Shown here: positions 19,599 through 22,956 of the stretch, piece after piece
Position numbering within the stretch: position 1 is the first letter of the stretch
How the letters are laid out: each line of letters begins with the position of its first letter
Assembly: GCA_934122215.1 (NCBI GenBank)
Contig: CAKOWF010000014.1
Span: forward strand, 1-22,956
Source: an uncultured Bacilli bacterium
Lineage (GTDB): Bacteria > Bacillota_I > Bacilli_A > RF39 > UBA660
DNA: 22,956 bases
Reading direction: 5' to 3'
Made by a program: the position numbers and the translations under genes
Notes under the pieces: model-generated
Told to the model about the DNA's origin: nothing
Database searches by the model: none
The model's input: the letters and a program-made list of their open reading frames with translations, nothing else

Positions 19599-21587
19599 AT
19601 GATAGAAGCAAGAATGGATGAATTAATTAAAATATTAAATGAAGCAAATTATAATTATTATGTTTTAGATAAACCAACAATAACAGACCAAGAATACGAT
19701 AAATATATAAGAGAATTAATAAATTTAGAAGAAAAATATCCAAATTTAAAAAGAGCAAATTCACCAACTTCAAGAGTAGGTGGAGAAGTAATAGATGAAT
19801 TTAAAAAAGTAATACATGAAGTACCTATGATGAGTCTATCAAATGTATTCAATGAAGAAGAAATAATAGCATTTGATGAAAGAGTAAGAAAAGAAGTACC
19901 AAATCCAGAATATATCGTCGAACTTAAAATAGATGGATTATCAGTATCACTAAAATATAAAAAAGGTCATCTAGTACTAGGTGCTACTAGAGGAGATGGA
20001 GTTACAGGAGAAGATATAACTCATAATGTAAAAACAATAAAATGTATACCACTAGAACTAAAAGAAAAAATAGATATAGAAGTTCGTGGAGAAATATATA
20101 TGAAAAAATCTACATTTGAAAAAATAAATGAAGAAAAGAAAAAAAATCATGAAGAATTATTTGCTAATCCAAGAAATGCAGCCGCTGGATCTGTTAGACA
20201 ATTAGATTCCAAAATAGCGGCATCACGTGGATTAGATAACTTTTCATATCATTTACCAAATGCTGAAAATTATGGAATAAAAACACATGAAGAGGCATTA
20301 AATTATATAAAAAAATTAGGATTTGTAGTAAACCCTAATATTAAAAAAGTAAAAAATATAAATGAATTATTAGAATATATTGATTATTGGACTAAAAACA
20401 GAAATAGTTTACCATATGAAATAGACGGAATAGTTATTAAACTAAATGATTTAGCAGGTCAAAAAAAATTAGGCTTTACAGCTAAATATCCTAAATGGGC
20501 TACAGCATATAAATTTCCAGCAGAATTAGCATTAACTAAACTAAAAGATATAATATTTACAGTAGGAAGAACTGGTCAAGTAACACCAAATGCAGTATTA
20601 GATCCAGTAATTTTAATGGGATCAACTATATCAAGAGCAACACTTCATAATGAAGATTACGTTAAAGAATTAGGCCTAAAAATAGGAGATATTGTGGCTA
20701 TAAAAAAAGCTGGTGATGTAATTCCAGAAGTAGTAGAACCAATAATAGATCGAAGAGATGGTAGTGAAATAGACTTCAAAATGACTGATGAATGTCCTAT
20801 ATGTCATTCTAAAATAGTAAGAAAAGAAAATGAAGCAGCTTATTATTGTGTAAATCCAGATTGTGATAAAAAGAAAATTGAATCATTAATTCACTATGTT
20901 GGTAGAGATACTATGAATATAGATGGATTAGGAGATAGAATTATTGAAGATTTTTATAACATGGGATATTTAGAGGATGTAACAGACTTTTATTATTTAA
21001 AAGATAAAAAAGAAGAACTAAAAGAATTAGAAGGATTTGGAGAAAAAAGTATTAATAATATTCTATTTAACATAGAGTCATCAAAACAAAATTCTCTAGA
21101 AAGACTTCTTTTTGCACTAGGAATTAGATATGTTGGTAAAAAAGGTGCTAAAATATTAGCAAACTATTACAAAAACATGGATAATTTATTAAATACTACA
21201 TATGAAGAATTAGTTAAAATAGATAATATTGGAGAAATAATAGGCAAAAGTGTATATAATTATATAACTGATACTGAAAATATAAATAGAATTAATAAAT
21301 TAAAAGAATTAAATGTTAACATGAATTATATTGGAAAAGAAGTAGAAGAAAATACATTATTTACAGATAAGACATTTGTACTTACTGGTAGCTTATCTTC
21401 ATTAACTAGAGAAGAAGCATCTAATTTAATAGAACAAAAAGGTGGTAAAACGACAAATAGTGTTACAAGTAAAACTGATTATGTTATAGCTGGAGAAAGT
21501 GCTGGTAGTAAGTATGATAAAGCAGTAAAATTAGGGATCCCAATTTTAACAGAAGAACAATTTTTATCATATTTACAAGAAAATTAA
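19599..21587 (+). CDS. ligA: NAD-dependent DNA ligase
   Basis: The 662-aa protein has the full LigA layout. It has the Ia domain (YYVLDKPTITDQEYD), the adenylation domain with catalytic Lys110 in ELKIDG, and GATRGDGVTGEDIT. Next come the OB fold (VGRTGQVTPNAVLDPV), a four-Cys zinc finger (Cys399, 402, 417, 422), a helix-hairpin-helix region (GLGDRI, LEGFGEKS, GIRYVG) and a C-terminal BRCT domain (about 590-662). It seals nicks in replication and repair using NAD+. Start ATG 19599 follows GGTGATAAC; ATG 19611 is a weaker alternative. The length is typical (650-670 aa). It lies next to pcrA as in Bacillota generally, though with a small membrane-protein gene between and its own promoter. Confidence 0.97.
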   Translation: MIEARMDELIKILNEANYNYYVLDKPTITDQEYDKYIRELINLEEKYPNLKRANSPTSRVGGEVIDEFKKVIHEVPMMSLSNVFNEEEIIAFDERVRKEVPNPEYIVELKIDGLSVSLKYKKGHLVLGATRGDGVTGEDITHNVKTIKCIPLELKEKIDIEVRGEIYMKKSTFEKINEEKKKNHEELFANPRNAAAGSVRQLDSKIAASRGLDNFSYHLPNAENYGIKTHEEALNYIKKLGFVVNPNIKKVKNINELLEYIDYWTKNRNSLPYEIDGIVIKLNDLAGQKKLGFTAKYPKWATAYKFPAELALTKLKDIIFTVGRTGQVTPNAVLDPVILMGSTISRATLHNEDYVKELGLKIGDIVAIKKAGDVIPEVVEPIIDRRDGSEIDFKMTDECPICHSKIVRKENEAAYYCVNPDCDKKKIESLIHYVGRDTMNIDGLGDRIIEDFYNMGYLEDVTDFYYLKDKKEELKELEGFGEKSINNILFNIESSKQNSLERLLFALGIRYVGKKGAKILANYYKNMDNLLNTTYEELVKIDNIGEIIGKSVYNYITDTENINRINKLKELNVNMNYIGKEVEENTLFTDKTFVLTGSLSSLTREEASNLIEQKGGKTTNSVTSKTDYVIAGESAGSKYDKAVKLGIPILTEEQFLSYLQEN

Positions 21588-21599
21588 ATAGTGTATAAT
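21572..21599 (+). promoter_or_regulatory. Promoter TTTACA-16-TATAAT
   Basis: TTTACA (21572-21577), inside the end of ligA, and TATAAT (21594-21599), spacer 16, precede the membrane protein gene at 21618. Confidence 0.6.
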
Positions 21600-21617
21600 A
21601 TAGTTAGGAGGTAAATT

Positions 21618-22244
21618 ATGAATAGAGTAGAGATAAAAGAATGGTCAAAAGAAAAAATTAAAGGAAATTTATGGAATATATTGGTAGGACTTCTTATTAT
21701 GATGGCTGTTTCTTTTGTATTTTCATTTGGATTAGGATTTATTCAAGCAATATTTGGTAATGATAGTTTCATTACTTCCATTGTAAGTATAGTAGTTGAA
21801 GTATTATTAATACCATTAGGTATTGGTTTGTATTCATATTTAGTTGAATTTATTAATAATGATAACTTTGACAAAAATTTACTATTTGAACCTTATGAAA
21901 GAACAGTAAATGTAATTGGTGCAAGTTTACTAGTATCATTATTGGTAATGGTTGGATGTATTTGTTTCTTTATTCCAGGTATTTATTTAGCATTTTCATA
22001 TGCAATGGTACCTTATTTATTAGCAACTAGAAAAGATTTAACTGTTACTGAAACATTGGAATTAAGTCGTAAAATGATGAATGGTCATAAATTTGATTAC
22101 TTTGTTTTATCAATTAGTTTTGTTGGATGGGTAATTTTGGTTCCATTTACATTAGGAATATTATTAATTTGGTTATATCCTTATATGATGATAGCTACAA
22201 CTAAATTTTTTATGGATATAGATCAAAAATACACAGAAGACTAA
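21618..22244 (+). CDS. DUF975-like integral membrane protein
   Basis: The 208-aa protein starts with a short amphipathic segment (RVEIKEWSKEKIKGN) and then has about five to six hydrophobic helices. This arrangement, with the Ala/Lys-Gly-Asn-W start and the later sequence SRKMMNGHKFDYFVL, matches the DUF975 family of Bacillota membrane proteins, whose function is unknown. Start ATG 21618 with AGGAGG at 21606-21611. It is a single-gene unit with its own promoter and terminator. Confidence 0.8.
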   Translation: MNRVEIKEWSKEKIKGNLWNILVGLLIMMAVSFVFSFGLGFIQAIFGNDSFITSIVSIVVEVLLIPLGIGLYSYLVEFINNDNFDKNLLFEPYERTVNVIGASLLVSLLVMVGCICFFIPGIYLAFSYAMVPYLLATRKDLTVTETLELSRKMMNGHKFDYFVLSISFVGWVILVPFTLGILLIWLYPYMMIATTKFFMDIDQKYTED

Positions 22245-22268
22245 ATCTACATTATGTAGATTTTTTTT
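22243..22268 (+). terminator. Rho-independent terminator
   Basis: AAATCTAC (22243-22250), loop ATTAT, GTAGATTT (22256-22263), followed by Ts. Confidence 0.85.
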
Positions 22269-22296
22269 ATTAATTGCATTTAATTAATCTGTTTAG

Positions 22297-22329
22297 ACAA
22301 TGTAAAAAAGTTACCATATATTATGGTAA
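22297..22329 (+). promoter_or_regulatory. Hairpin and possible sporulation-sigma promoter before the collagen-like gene
   Basis: TTACCATA (22311-22318) and TATGGTAA (22322-22329) form a perfect 8-bp hairpin with a 3-base loop. It ends inside the ribosome site AAGGAGG (22328-22334). The same DNA reads AC (22297-22298), 16 bases, CATATATTA (22315-22323), which fits the SigK-type consensus AC-N16-CATANNNTA. A start from that promoter would fall at about 22330, cutting into the ribosome site, which weakens the promoter reading. A hairpin acting as operator or translation control is the alternative. Confidence 0.35.
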
Positions 22330-22341
22330 GGAGGTGTTTTT

Positions 22342-22953
22342 GTGAATTTACAAAAATATCAAGAATTAGAAAAAAATTTAAAATTAAGAAATAAACTTTT
22401 AAAGTTAGGAATAGGTTGTGTAGTTAAAGGACCAAAAGGAGATATTGGTCCGACAGGTCCACAGGGAGAAATAGGTGCAACAGGACCACAGGGAAAAATA
22501 GGTCCAACAGGGCCTGTTGGAGAGGTATCATCATCTTCTAATGAAGGTTTATTTTTTACTAGTTTTTCTGATACAAATGATTCCAATAAGATGACATTTG
22601 AAGATTCATGGTTTATTCCAAGTGAATCAAAATATTTTACTATATTGAATGATACTGATATTGAAGTACAGCCAGGAATATATGAAATAACTTTTTCTGG
22701 CTTAGTAAATGATTCGGATGACACACATGGGGCTACTTTTTATCTTCAAAATATTGAAGGTTCAGCACTTAAAGATTTAACTTTTGAGTTACCTGTAGGG
22801 AGTGGTAAACAAATGAATTTTTCTCAGACTATAATTTTTAGATTTGAAAAAGTTACTGTTTTAGAAGCAGTTGCCAATATATTAGGAGATGCAGGTACTT
22901 CTAATGTTACAATATCAAGTGTTAATTTATTAATGAAAAAGATACATGAATAA
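22342..22953 (+). CDS. Collagen-like (BclA-type) surface protein
   Basis: The 203-aa protein has three parts. A Lys/Leu-rich N-terminal helix (1-29) with a single Cys26 comes first. Eleven uninterrupted Gly-X-Y triplets (30-62, such as GPTGPQGEIGATG) predict a collagen triple helix. A C-terminal domain (about 65-203) with alternating beta strands resembles the jelly-roll of BclA/C1q-type trimers. Such proteins form trimeric filaments on spore exosporium or cell surfaces. The start is GTG 22342 with AAGGAGG at 22328-22334. There is no typical signal peptide, as in spore proteins assembled from the mother cell, but no other proof of sporulation is in the window. The collagen part is short compared with BclA. 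Confidence 0.88.
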   Translation: MNLQKYQELEKNLKLRNKLLKLGIGCVVKGPKGDIGPTGPQGEIGATGPQGKIGPTGPVGEVSSSSNEGLFFTSFSDTNDSNKMTFEDSWFIPSESKYFTILNDTDIEVQPGIYEITFSGLVNDSDDTHGATFYLQNIEGSALKDLTFELPVGSGKQMNFSQTIIFRFEKVTVLEAVANILGDAGTSNVTISSVNLLMKKIHE

Positions 22954-22956
22954 TAT

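Noticed and set aside
22359..22724. Minus-strand 121-aa ORF with Pro/Gly repeats
   Set aside because: It is the antisense shadow of the collagen triplets, which stay open on both strands because of their GGT/CCA codons.
1..22956. CRISPR arrays, tRNA or rRNA genes, complete insertion sequences
   Set aside because: No regularly spaced repeats, cloverleaf-like segments, rRNA signatures or transposase/integrase genes were seen on either strand.

Overview
The window is a very AT-rich chromosomal segment of a low-GC Gram-positive bacterium (Bacillota). TGG encodes Trp and TGA acts as a stop (for example at 15940-15942), so the code is standard code 11 and not the Mycoplasma code. Start sites carry AGGAGG- or GGTGAT-type ribosome sites matching the Bacillota anti-Shine-Dalgarno, and pcrA lies next to ligA as in that phylum. 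An uncultured gut Bacilli lineage is my best guess; no 16S gene is present to place it.

Left part (1-4600) is accessory and partly decayed. A 47-codon ORF is followed by a structured non-coding stretch that looks like an origin of transfer: nested inverted repeats and a TATCCTG|T match to the P-type (MOBP) nic consensus. A ribbon-helix-helix protein resembling a relaxosome accessory factor follows. No relaxase is encoded in the window. Next come a P-loop kinase overlapping an ABC exporter, a possible small structured RNA, a frameshifted and truncated nucleoside-hydrolase remnant, and an AraC/GyrI-like regulator.

The middle (4600-12450) holds metabolic and accessory genes. These are a class I glutamine amidotransferase (C26 type) with a nitroreductase, an MFS transporter, a glycerophosphodiester phosphodiesterase, a transglutaminase-like protein, a patatin-like lipase, a membrane-anchored protein, a convergent RHH repressor with two candidate operator repeats, and a LysM protein.

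The right part (12480-22956) is more housekeeping in character. A thioredoxin-like lipoprotein overlaps a stand-alone ClpC/ClpB-D1-like AAA+ ATPase. It is followed by trmL, an acidic membrane-anchored coiled-coil protein, and a compact run of Alg14-like and Alg13-like glycosyltransferase subunits, a VbhA-like antitoxin, a Fic toxin, pcrA and a 53-aa membrane protein. ligA, a DUF975-like membrane protein and a collagen-like (BclA-type) surface protein complete the window.

Many genes have an extended -10 promoter (TGATATAAT or close), often very near the start codon, and compact U-tract terminators. The most notable signals are the relaxase-less candidate oriT, the unassigned RNA-like segment at 3231-3361, the Fic/antitoxin pair with an altered inhibitory motif, the D1-only Clp ATPase paired with a redox lipoprotein, and the transglutaminase-like/patatin pair.
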